From Hydractinia symbiolongicarpus (taxonomy: Eukaryota; Cnidaria; Hydrozoa; Anthoathecata; Hydractiniidae), in NCBI RefSeq assembly GCF_029227915.1, contig NC_079888.1, forward strand, positions 16,291,001 to 16,351,000: DNA of 60,000 nt, in the 5' to 3' direction. The number at the start of each line of letters is the position of its first letter. The first letter of the stretch is position 1. The notes beneath the pieces were generated by a model, which saw only the letters and a program-made list of their open reading frames with translations, was not told the DNA's origin and did not search any database. This document shows, one piece after another, positions 35,071 to 56,400 of the stretch. Position numbers and translations under genes: made by a program.

Positions 35071-36600
35071 CAAGCAGAACTGAGCTATTTTAGAGTAATC
35101 CCTTACCGAAAATTTACCCATTACATAATTATTCTTCCGTGTTAAAATGTATCTCTAAAATGTATTTCTATTAAATACCCACCTTCATTAAAATTGCTGA
35201 CGTGAGATACATTTCAAATGTTTTGCGTCAGTATTGCGTCAACAATATTTTTGTTGTTTTTCAGCTGGCAAAAAATTTTGTCATTAACCTTGTATTGATC
35301 TCCTTAAGATCCTCCTTTTCTCAAGTCCTATTGATCTACCTTTCTGACGGCGTACTTCTTAAGTTAATAGTTCTGTCTCAACTAGCTCTCTATGTTTTAA
35401 CTGATTAGGAAGTAAGTTGTACACGTGCTATTTACGAACTGAAGGTCAGGGCATCATTAAGTTGAATATCGCAGAAGTCGCCGGTGACATGCTTCGATAA
35501 TGCTTGTCACAGGCACAATTCAATGCAAAGCAAAACTGTACAGGAGACTCAATCAGAACATCTCTTCTCACAAAAATGAGAGGGCAGGGCTGACTTATTG
35601 CCTGCTGTGTCAAAACAGAGCTTCTGGACTTCTTTTTAATACGATACACAATTTTTTCGATTTTATTACTAAACATATTTGATTTCTCTTTCACTTTTAA
35701 AAAGATTTTTTAAACTTTATTGAACATGTTTTTTCTTTGGTATTATTACATCACGAGAACATTCGTCCGAAAGCTGTATTAAGGTACAGGACACCTAACC
35801 TCTCCCATGTTCTGGTTATATTTAAATTGCATGGGTGCGCACCCTTCTCGCAGTATTCTCTGTGACGATGAAGGTCGACTGACTTGTGGTATGATTCCAA
35901 ATGGTCCGTCTTTCGTTCGAATCTCAGTGTAATGCACCAGCCAAGCATAAGAGTGTCAGCATGAAGGAAAGAGGTGACAACTTTAACGTTCTCTATACCT
36001 TACGTTCTTCATAATAACACCTTTCATTTAAATTTCACAACAAAATTACGTCAGCAATTTTGTTTGCCAACTACTATGCTTCAAAAACTCCGCGCTGCCG
36101 CTCTCCTGAATGTAATAATTGCACGCCAAAATCATAAGCTAGGAGTGCCATACTGATGGCACTCCTGTATAAATATAGGCGTACGTACCACCGCACGCAG
36201 GTGTAAATATTCATGACCAAGACCGATTAAATGAAAAGCCGGACGATACAGCAAATCACATTACGCACAATAGAAACCTGATATCAGCATAGTTGTTAAC
36301 GTAAAATTATAAAAAAGAGCAGGGAGTTCTTTTCTCATGTGATTAAAGGCGAAAATGTAATTCTTATATAAGTTTTAGTTAGTTCTTGAATGTTAGAATT
36401 TTTGACAGAATGTATAGAGCTTGCTCACGGGGGTGTTTAAAGTGAATAATCTGGAGCACCTTATTTTGCAGAGTTTGAATTTTATTTATCTATTCTTGTG
36501 TTATAAAACTCCACATTTGACAATTGCAATTGATATCACTATTAAAGATGGCATGATAGGTAGAACACAATGTGTCATATGAAATGTATTGTCTGATTTT

Positions 36601-36651
36601 TGCAAGCATGCAAAGTGCAAGAGTTACAACCACTAAGCTACGGCACCACAA
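36601..36651 (-). repeat. tRNA-like box-A fragment
   Basis: On the minus strand the text GGTGCCGTAGCTTAGTGGTT followed by GTAAC is an excellent tRNA D-arm/box A match. No box B follows at the right distance, so it is a truncated tRNA-derived element rather than a tRNA gene. Confidence 0.55.
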
Positions 36652-37729
36652 TAGCTAATAGTTGGAACTTTGACTAGGAGCATGGACGGCTCTGCAGACA
36701 TCTATAAACATTCAAGCTCCCCAATTATTATCAGCCTCCTGATACAAAACTTTTATTTCCTGATCTTGAAAATAAATCAGGTAAATTAGGTTGCAAGATT
36801 AACAAAAATAGACTGTATATAATATTACATGACTTCATTTTTCCTATATATATATGTATTCTAGTCTTGTTATGTAGGCAACAACATTACTTTTAAATAG
36901 AAAACCAAATAACTATTCTTGTTATTTAACTTTTTGTTTGTTTCCCTTACATTTTTATTATGGAAATATATGCTGTTTCTCATAATGCCTTCCTCTGTGG
37001 TTCCTGTTGCAATGTTTAGAGATAAAATTGACAATTATTTATATATATATACGTCTAAAATATTGTAAACATTGTTGCTAAATTTTCAAGTTATAATACA
37101 GCTACAATTTTATTGTGATCGCTTATTTGCGAAAATTCTCATGGCTGAAAAATGTGATATATACAAAACAAACTACTCTAGATTTAACGAAGTGAAGCAC
37201 TAACCAAAAACCTTATATTTGTATTTCTCACATCAAATCTAGGGTAGCCTGATGGAATCTTGTGTTTAACAGTTTCCATTGACTGACATAACAGTGCACA
37301 ACACCACATTCAACAGGGTAGAGCCATTTTTGAGACTTATCAAATATGTCAATCTTGTCCCCAATATCAGGTTGGTTTAATTAGCTATAGTTAGTTACTT
37401 CTCTCACCACCACTACTATAGTTAATGCAGAAAATAACACTTTAAATGCTTCTACTAAAGGGAGAAATTAAGAACATATATACATAAAGCAAGATACACA
37501 AAAACGTATAGCTATATAAATAACAATCAAATAAATCTAGCTAGTTGATTATTAAAGCAACTTTTAGCTATAGCTAGCTAGCTTACCTAATTAAACAAAA
37601 AACTACTCTGAAATATAACACCTTTTTTGGGGAATAATATGAAATAATAATTGTAGCAAAATCCATTATTAAACTGAAGAAAAACAACGCAATACTGCTG
37701 TGTTGTGTGTTGGTTCATAGACACCACAG

Positions 37730-37880
37730 AACAGTTTCGGTTTCGTCTGAAAGTTTTTGATTTCGCGCGTTTCTCCCGATTTTCTTTCTCCGGATTTCGG
37801 ATTTCCGGGAACAAACTCCTCATCAAGAGTCTGGGAGAGCCGCCATATCATGGAGAAAAAATACAGAATTTCATACCGCG
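37730..37880. promoter_or_regulatory. CpG-containing block, candidate promoter or first exon
   Basis: This stretch is richer in CG dinucleotides than its surroundings (TTTCGCGCGTTTCTCC, TCCGGATTTCGGATTTCCGG). A minus-strand frame starts ATG ATA TGG CGG and carries a charged segment (KSGERKSGETREIK). It could be the missing first exon of FANCD2, whose N-terminus is basic, but the only phase-compatible donor (GTGTCT) is weak and the intron would exceed 12 kb. Alternatively it is a promoter or a repeat. Confidence 0.25.
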
Positions 37881-38399
37881 ACTTTAAAACATTAACAATT
37901 CGATGGTGATATAAAAGCCAGTTTCTACTGTTCAAGGCAAACCTTCACAAGAATTTAAATCACAGACTTTTCCAAAGGGACTTAAAATTTAGTTCGAATT
38001 ATGGAAAGATTTCTAATCAAAGAGATTCGAAATACGAAAAAAAATACAAGCTTAATTTCAAGGTGAAGTAACTTCCATTTTTTCAATTGTGGTGATCTCA
38101 AATTTATTATACGGAGGTTCGAATTAGAGATATTCGACTGCATTGTCACTAATAGATCTTCATGATTTTTTTATAAACAATTTAGATCTCAATCAGATCT
38201 CAAGTTGATTATTTTTTAGTCAATATCTACACTCCCTAACAAAAATATTAAAACCATTTTTTAGCCATTTTTACACAGTTGGTAAACCAAACTCATATCA
38301 AAATCCCTGGGGACGAGGGTGTCAAACTCGCTTCAATGGATTTTTGTCTCTCATATCGGCGCTGCGCTGTGCGGATCAAGGTTCTTGGTAAACAATATT

Positions 38400-38900
38400 A
38401 ACCCGCAAATTCTGCGAAAGTTTTTATTTCTCGAACGCAAAGGTTATATAGATCGCGTTTAAAATTCGCTAGTTGCAATTTCTGACATGCCTGCTTTACG
38501 GAATAATGACGTCAGGGCCTGCAAAGGCCTCAAAGATTAAGAAAAACGGCTACGCTAAACGTTAGCACCAATTGTGCTAGTTCTGAGGCCTAGTTCGATG
38601 CAACTTCGTCGCGTAAGCCTAACAGGTCCTGGGGACAAAGTTGAGTCCGCTGTAACACTTTAAAAAGTTCAAATTGCGCGGAGCTAGTATAATCACCTAT
38701 TTGGCCACTTGCGAGCTGAATCTAGCCAAATAACCTCAAATCTAAGTTCAAATCCAATGTAATTTGGAATTGCGTCGCCTAAGGGGCGACGAACTTATCT
38801 AAAAATATTTTGTCAGGAATTGCAGATCTAGAGTTGCTTGAGCGGCTAAAAAACAAGCTGTTGATTTTTGAATTTAGTTAGTTGCACAAAAGTCGAGCTT
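38400..38900. repeat. Dispersed repeat, diverged copy B
   Basis: The block is collinear in patches with 2,620-2,960 (GCTAGTTGCAATTTCTGACA with TGCC, GTCAGGGCC, AAAAAGTTCAAATTGCG with GGAGCTAGTATA). It contains GGTCCTGGGGACAAAG at about 38,627, similar to the end of the TIR element at 50,692-51,387, and TCCCTGGGGACGAGG at about 38,304. It is probably a mosaic of old elements. Confidence 0.5.
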
Positions 38901-39898
38901 GGCGACGGTCAAGTTTATGAGCAATGAGAACCAAAATAGCATTATTAAATCATCTTGTATATCATATTGACGCCAACTGACAACGACGTTATTTATTTTA
39001 TATAAGTACTATAAAATATCAATATATGGAAGAAGTAAAAGAGTAAGAGTCTTGCTTTGTTTTGTCTTGTTTTTTGATACAAAAAAGTTCGAAAAATTAA
39101 ACTAAGTGTGCAGGGAAGTTATTGTAATTCATTTTCTAAGAGTTTGATATTTTTTTTAATGCAAAAGCGTGTCTATTTTCGCAACAAATAATTTTTTTGT
39201 GTTATTTGTGCTTATATAGTAGAGAATTGAAGTTACTTAATAATTTTTTAACCACTGTACGGTTGCTTATAAACGAGTTGCTGATAAAAGAAATCGTATT
39301 CTTCTAGAGGTCCTTCCTTGGACTTAGAATCTTAAAAAAATAGGCAACTCAAAATTAATTCTGACGAAAAAGTTTTGCGAAAAAAACTTTTGTGATTTTG
39401 CAATTTTTGGTCTTAATCGTGAAAATTTTTCCATCAAAATGTATTTGCGAATTCTTTGTCTTTCAGGAATTTTCTTTATCAGATAAAGAAAAATTTCTCC
39501 ATATTACCTTCATTATTATTCATTATTATTATTATCGCTAAGGTTTCGTGTAACAATTGTTAAACAACTCTTTAAACTGATTTAAAACCATATTATTTGA
39601 ATTGTTGATGACTGAAACTATACACATTATTTGCGACGTCCTTGAACACGTATCGCGAAAATTTACTCTCGCTAAATATCACTACAATTATCATCGCAAA
39701 CGTTAATTCTCGCGAGAGATCTAATAGGAGACATTCGCGAATATTTTTTCCCTTGATTTCGCGATTTTTTTGACTTTAAAGTGGACATAAAAAGCCAAGA
39801 ATTTTTTTCAAAGGGTTTTCGACTTGTAAATGGTTTTCGTCATTTGTAAAAAGTATTTACATTTTCACATTTACATCTATGTCAAGTTTTAAGTATTT

Positions 39899-50345
<10,447 letters not shown>

Positions 50346-50370
50346 TCCTACAACCAACTAAAAAAGCAAA
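50346..50370 (-). promoter_or_regulatory. 3' splice acceptor 12 nt upstream of the PDHB start codon
   Basis: On the minus strand TTTTGCTTTTTTAG is followed by TTGGTTGTAGGA and then ATG. The polypyrimidine tract plus AG is as strong as the coding-exon acceptors of this gene. It can be either the end of an intron in the 5' UTR or a spliced-leader trans-splicing acceptor, a process known in hydrozoans. The sequence alone cannot separate the two. Confidence 0.6.
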
Positions 50371-50691
50371 ACAAGCTTGCTGCCTGTGTTCCTACTGCTT
50401 CAATCGTGGTGCATTAGATGCGAAGCACTACAAAGGAAAGTAAGCCGGTAGACAAGACATCGTAATCCGCGTACTGCTTATCCCGAAAACAGCTCGCTCT
50501 TGAAAGAACGTTTTCCATGTTTAGAATTGAATAATTTATGCAATTGAGGTGATATCCAAGTTAAGGTTGATAAGAAGTGTGGAACTATTTGAAAAAAGTC
50601 ATCGTGAAAATACGAGTGTAGGCGACGAAACCTGTGAAATATGTAGAAAGGCAATTATTATTAAAACATGCTAAAGAAGACCCTTAATGCA

Positions 50692-51387
50692 ACCTCGTCC
50701 CCAGGACTTCTTTTCGCTTTTTTGATATCGGGATGGCGCGAAGAAGAAGGCCCTGCTCCCCGCTGGTCGGATATGCTATATGATTAGGAGTCTCACTTCC
50801 ACTAATTATGCCTAAAATTTGTGAACATCTGCAATTGTGAGGAGTCACCTGGTATCATCAAGTTATAAACAAAGAATGGTTGTCTGGTGAGTGTCTGGCA
50901 GGCACATGGGAAAAGAAACTTGGATGGAAAATAAGATAAAAAGAAGAGACAGTTATTTCATTCTGAGAATATAAAATAAAATGTTATAATTGGTTTTTCT
51001 AGAGAAAAAAGTAGAGATATTTTTGTAGTTTTTCAAATATATACATCATATATATACCCTATGTGGCAAGCTCAGCACTAGCTAGCAGTAAAATTATTTT
51101 GCCAATGTAGGTGTTGTGATTAGCTAGATGATAGTAGATCTATAAAATAATTAAGAGTAATATAACCAGAAATAGTAGGTCTTGTGCACTCTGCAAGGTG
51201 TAAATGAATGCTTATTTTCAAATTGGTAATCCCAAATATTTAATACAGAATGAACAAAAAATAACAAGGTAAAATATATAAATAAATACTTCTTGCTTAT
51301 AGCTTACATTTTACTTAAGAAAGACGAGAAAAATTTCTTATATCGCCCCCGATATCAAAAAGCGAAAAGAGGTCCTGGGGACGAGGT
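50692..51387. mobile_element. 696-bp MITE with about 40-bp TIRs (ACCTCGTCCCCAGGA)
   Basis: ACCTCGTCCCCAGGACTTCT plus TTTCGCTTTTTTGATATCGG on the left pairs with CCGATATCAAAAAGCGAAAA plus GAGGTCCTGGGGACGAGGT on the right. They are inverted and nearly identical over about 40 bp. The interior has no transposase frame. No clear target duplication was seen. It lies about 350 bp upstream of the PDHB start codon, so it may overlap the promoter region. Related single ends occur near 38,304 and 38,627. Confidence 0.8.
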
Positions 51388-52586
51388 AAAAACAATCTCG
51401 TTGGTTTCATGATTCTTTTCAGTTTTTTCTGACCTTTTTAGAATAAACCAATGACTCCCAGCCTAGGTTAACTAAGCTTTCCTCCGGAATATCAAATTCA
51501 TTTTCTCTCAAATTAATTACATTTTTTCAGGTGAGGGAGGCCATTCGCGCTCAAAACAAAAGATTTCCCGATATTGCCCAAGCGAACAAAGAACAATAGA
51601 ATTAACCAAATCAAAAAGCCCTGTCAGTATTCTGACCGCAGAAAAATCGTTTGAGACCCAGCGAAACATTTTCTCTTCCATATTCCAATTTCCTGGTGGT
51701 GGTCTCCTGGCTATATGACCCCAGGAAATTCCATGACTTTTTCAACGCATTGTCTTTTTCACACCAGGATGACTTGCACGATGAAAAACTTACACGACAA
51801 AATTTTTTTGCGCTTTTAAATTCACTCTCGGGTAAATGAAATCTCATTCTGGGGTTTTGTAAAGGTTGCCTTAGTGACAAAATCTTTGATTAAACGGGGG
51901 TAACAAAATAGAAAATAACTATTTGGAAATATTTTTTTTAATCAGAAAAAATATTAGTGTACAAAAATTTGAATTATAAAAGGTTAATAATTATTTCAAA
52001 ATTTATAGGACCACTATTGAGGTGTTCACAAACTTTCTTGTTAGTGTTGTGCCAAACTACTCAATTGTTGTTATCGTATGTGTAAAACAAAACACACCGA
52101 ATACAGAAAACAGAAACACTCCTGTAATTCGAACACGTGCTACAAAACTTAAAGACCATTTCAAGGAATCAATTACTTTTCCTTGAATTGCAAAATGATC
52201 GAATTACAGAAATTGTAAAATAAAATGGTGTCCTACAATAAACATAATTATCTTCCTCAACAATTAACTGATATCTCTACTCGACAAACTTGGGTTACTC
52301 GCCATACATATTTCCACTTGAATTAAATATGGCAGATTAAAAACCAATGTGCGAGTGACAAAATTTCGAGTGAAAATGTCAACTAACGGCCAAAATTACA
52401 AATGCAAAATCAATTTTTTTTAATAAACAAATATATATGCAAATAAAAATTTCTACAAATTACATCATATATATACACACTGTCACAAAATGGTTACGAG
52501 CAGGTTATCAAAAAGATCCTAAGTACTTACAGCGGCGCCAAATTTTTGGTTCCCGAAAAACAGCCCAAAACTAAAAATTTATGTTG
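51388..52586. other. Intergenic DNA between PDHB and the L1CAM-like gene
   Basis: No conserved coding segment was recognised. A minus-strand frame at 51611-51880 has no family resemblance and is overlapped by a plus-strand frame. The rest is A/T-rich unique-looking DNA. It should contain the 3' flank of the L1CAM-like gene. Confidence 0.5.
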
Positions 52587-52592
52587 TTTATT
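52587..52592 (-). terminator. Candidate poly(A) signal of the L1CAM-like gene
   Basis: AATAAA on the minus strand lies 239 nt past the stop codon at 52831-52833. The hexamer is common in A/T-rich DNA, so this is only a candidate. Confidence 0.3.
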
Positions 52593-52830
52593 TTTATACG
52601 TTCCCGACAAAGATCTCCGGACGTCTTAGATTGATTTCCTTGAAAAATATAAACGATTAAGACATATAGAATTGGTATCAAGATCGGTAGGGGGGATGAG
52701 AACGAAGTGGTACTGGCGATCTACAATCACAACGGAAGACGACATGTTTCTGTGCATAGGACTATAATAACAACCACCGGTAAAGAGGACAGTGCTTTAT
52801 AAATGCCAACACCTTTGAATACACGTGAAG

Positions 52831-53455
52831 TTAAACAAATGTTGAAATATCTTCTTCTTCCTCATCGTCCTCCTGGCTATCCCTCTTCTTCTCCTCGTCA
52901 CTGTAGTATGATCCCTGCTCCTCATCGCTGTAGTCGCTTCCAGTTCCAGTCTCACTGTCCGAGTAATCACTACCGGAGCCTGTCTCGCTCCCATCTTCAC
53001 TAGCTGTAAGTGCTTTTTTCTCGAGGGAACTTTGACTGGAATAGCGAGGTGGAGGTACGTCAGGTTCACTAGCTGGTTCACTGGCTCTACAATGAATAAA
53101 TAAACAATGACGGTCTATTCAACTAAGCTTATTTTTAAACAAATAAGCTTAGTTGAAAATTTAAAATAAACACTATTTTTGTTTTTCACAATTAGAAACC
53201 AACTACTTAGGACATCGAAATATCGATCAAAAAAACGACGCCGAAAACAAGTAACAACGACGTCAACGACGCCAAAAGTAACAATAACAACTTACGATAA
53301 ATTCCTTCTATCGTCATATTGATCTTTATCATAAAGTGGTGCTTCAGTGGCAGGTCTTGAGTAAGCGCCATTAGAGCTTTTGGAAGGTAATTGGCTCATC
53401 TCCTGTGCGCCTCTATTTCCGCCGCCATATCCACCGTAACCTCGATCTCTTAAGC
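52831..53455 (-). CDS. Cytoplasmic tail exons of the L1CAM-like protein, ending in a PDZ-ligand-like motif
   Basis: Exon 53296-53455 codes LRDRGYGGYGGGNRG, AQEMSQLPSKSSNG and YDKDQYDDRRN. The last exon, 52831-53086, codes SASEPASEPDVPPPRYS, a duplicated acidic Tyr/Ser module (GSGSDYSDSETG, GTGSDYSDEEQG, SYYSDEEKK), then DDEEEEDISTFV and TAA. T-F-V at the C-terminus fits a class I PDZ ligand. No FIGQY ankyrin-binding motif is present. The acidic Ser/Tyr modules look like casein-kinase-2 and tyrosine-kinase substrates (inference). The extreme C-terminus resembles that of Sidekick (SSFV), but the FN3 domains do not favour Sidekick. Confidence 0.85.
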
Positions 53456-56400
53456 CTGCAATCAGAACGTAAAGGATGAAAGCACATATGTTAGAGCACG
53501 TAAATTAGAAACATAACAGTTCACCCTGATCACTCTTACAATGCAAAATAGAATAAGGTACATAGTGACGTATGTGTGACCACGCAAGAGCACAAGTTTT
53601 GACTTAGGTTGACCACGGTGCGTCAGAGAAAAAGGAAGTAAAAAGCAGACATAGACACAAAAACATCTTTTTTTTTGTTTTTTTTACAAATCAGCAAATT
53701 GAAATATTTTGCGGAAATTTATTTTTTTCGCAAATTGGTTACTTTCAGATAATGTTAATTTCCTTTAGGTATGCAATCATCAGTGAATTGATTTTTGCAC
53801 GCATCATTTTTCACCATTTTTTTTTTTGCTAAAGTTGACTTTGACTCACATCAACAAGCAGTAGACAAACGAACACAACAAATGTGGTTGTCTGCAAATT
53901 TTAATCTAGACGAAATGTCGTTCGCAAAATTAAACAAACGCGCACAAGACAGCAAGTACTGAAGGTTATTTCGCTACATGACTAGCAAAAGAGGCGGTGG
54001 ACTACACAGAAAAAAAAATATTACTTACGTTTGTAGGGCTTGGGACCACCTTTCAACAAGAAGGCCACCACAATGACGGTGATGCAGAAAAACAACATAC
54101 ACATGCCGACAGCTATAAACCAGTTGCTTTCATACCAATCAAACTGTGATGCATGCGATTGAGGCTCTAGAGTTTAAACATAAAATGATAAAAGAGCGGC
54201 TGGGCACAACCAGTGCAGTGTTTTTATAAATACTACTTTAATAAGATACTTCTTGCGAGGCCGTGAAAATATTACACAAAACACTGCATTACAACAAATA
54301 TAACAAAAAAAACACAAATCCAGCTAAACATTTGGAAAGCACAAAATTTCATGACCCTCAGTTTGGGCAAATAAAAAAAATATTTACTCTGATCTACATG
54401 TCTGATTTTTAAATCTTTATAAAAATTCCGAAAAATAGAAATCCTAAGTTAGTGGCAACTCTACTCCTGCATTGAAAGCAACCTCTAATTCAAGAAATTG
54501 TAACTGAAAACTGGAAATCATATTTTCGTGAGTGCAAGAGGCATCAGCAAGTAATTGTACTAATTTTTCCTCAATAATGTATTTACTTCCCACTTATGCG
54601 AGCTGACTAATCATCAAAGTTCTAGCTATGAAGCGGTTGCTTAATTCTCCCACAGCTTTATTTTGATTTTGAAGTAAAGATAAAATAAATGTACATCAGT
54701 TGGATAAGTCGCTACGGTTTTCGTGATGGAAAGGATGAATTACACACTGCCCAAACATTTATGCCAGGGGGTAAAATTACCAAGAAAAGGGGCAAGGCAG
54801 AACAAGTAAAACACATATTCTTTTTTTGGATAAATCATCAATCTCGTAAATGAAATTTAACGGTGAAAAAGTGAAAAATGATCAAAAAAGCTTTGCACAT
54901 TCCTTGCTAATCAATAACAACTGGGCAAATCAAAACTTGTCGATGTAAAGTTTTCGTAAGAAAATAAAGCTCACAAGAAAACTCCATGCCGAAAATAGGT
55001 TTTGTTACGCGCAGTATAGACAGTAGCAATTTTCGTCCATGTTTTATAAGAGTTCTTTAATTTATCGTGAGCGACATTCTGTGACATTTTATAATCCTCG
55101 AATGTTGGAAGTGAAAGTTTAAACATCAGAACTTTTACATTGCCGTGCTTACACGAGAGAGGTCTGAGTCTAGGTTAGTTGTTTTACATTTTTTAGAAGA
55201 GTCGTCTGTTTCACCTCATTTTTTTATGTAAATTCATAAAAAATTTCGGCACAAGCAGGCAAAAAGAAACTCCAGTAGTGTATCAAAAACAGGGGGAAAA
55301 AACCTTACTTGGTCTTCTGATAGGTTGTTGCTCTGTGACGTCACTCGTTTCACTTTGACCCATCGAATTTACCCCAACTGTCCAGAAATCGTACACCAAA
55401 AAGTCCAAACCCGTAACAAGCGTCCAAGCTCTATTCGGAAAAGCCTGCGATAATCTCTTGGGTTCATCGAAAAAATGACCTGAAAAGTAGAGCAATTTTC
55501 TTTCGAGAATTTAAACATTCTTACGTGATGAAATTCAATTTCCTAAAATGTATTTTTTCTTCCATCTTGTGCCTAAACTAGCGACAGACAAGGTGGTCAA
55601 TCTTTTAATAGACTTTAATTTTAGGACTTTTGAGAAGAATTTTCAACCTTTTTCGAAAAAACATATATCATATAGTTTTTTACAACTAAAATTGTGGACG
55701 TTTAAGGAGAAAATTGTTAAAAAACCTAATTTGAGAGGAGTTTTGAGGAGACTTTTTAAAACTGAACACATCTAAGAAAGACATGTCAACCCTGGCGGAG
55801 AAGAGTAACTACAATTAGCGAGAATATTACAAGACTTTTCGCTAACGCTTTAGAGGACCTTTTTCAAAAAATTTAAAATTGTGGCAATAAGTAGGGGATT
55901 TTAAAGGATTAGAAGCAGCTCTCATTTGCTGAAAGTCAAAATGATTAATGAAAGTTTTTTTTTTAATACTTCCATTGGAATAAATAAATCAATAACCCTC
56001 AATAGAAGACTTAACAGAGGTGTGACCATCCAGCTTAACAATAATATGGGGTGATCGAATACCTACCAGTTGGACGGTAATAGACATAAAACGTGGTTGG
56101 CAGACCACCATACGAAGGCCGTTGAAAGGTGACATTGATAGCAGTATCGTCAAATGGTTTAGCCTTTGGAGCACCAGGCTTTCCAGGAACTATAAAATCG
56201 CAGAAAAATACACTTATATAGGCTGTAAACCATCTTTAACACGGCACAATGCATTAGAACAAAATAAAAGCTTACTATCTTCTGCACTGACAGCGAATCG
56301 TTCTCGCACCCAGGGACGACCTGGCCCCAAACGATTGCGTGCTCTTATTGTGACATCAAAATACGTCAACGGAGTCATTTTGTTGATCACATACGCTTCG

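Larger units (their letters stand above)
25415..39898. other. 14-kb gap with no supported gene
   Basis: Between the most upstream FANCD2 exon and the PDHB stop codon I found no set of frame-compatible exons and no recognisable protein other than one decayed fragment at 27,686-27,796. The missing first FANCD2 exon should lie somewhere here. The DNA is A/T-rich with short TA, TAGA and GAAT runs, many TAGCTAGC palindromes (for example near 31,720 and 37,570), tRNA-like fragments and a hairpin, all listed separately. Open frames of 60-90 codons here have no family resemblance. Non-coding RNA genes cannot be excluded. Confidence 0.6.

Noticed and set aside
52803-53003. Plus-strand frame rich in Pro, Ser, His and Arg
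   Set aside because: It is the antisense shadow of the acidic tail exon of the L1CAM-like gene.
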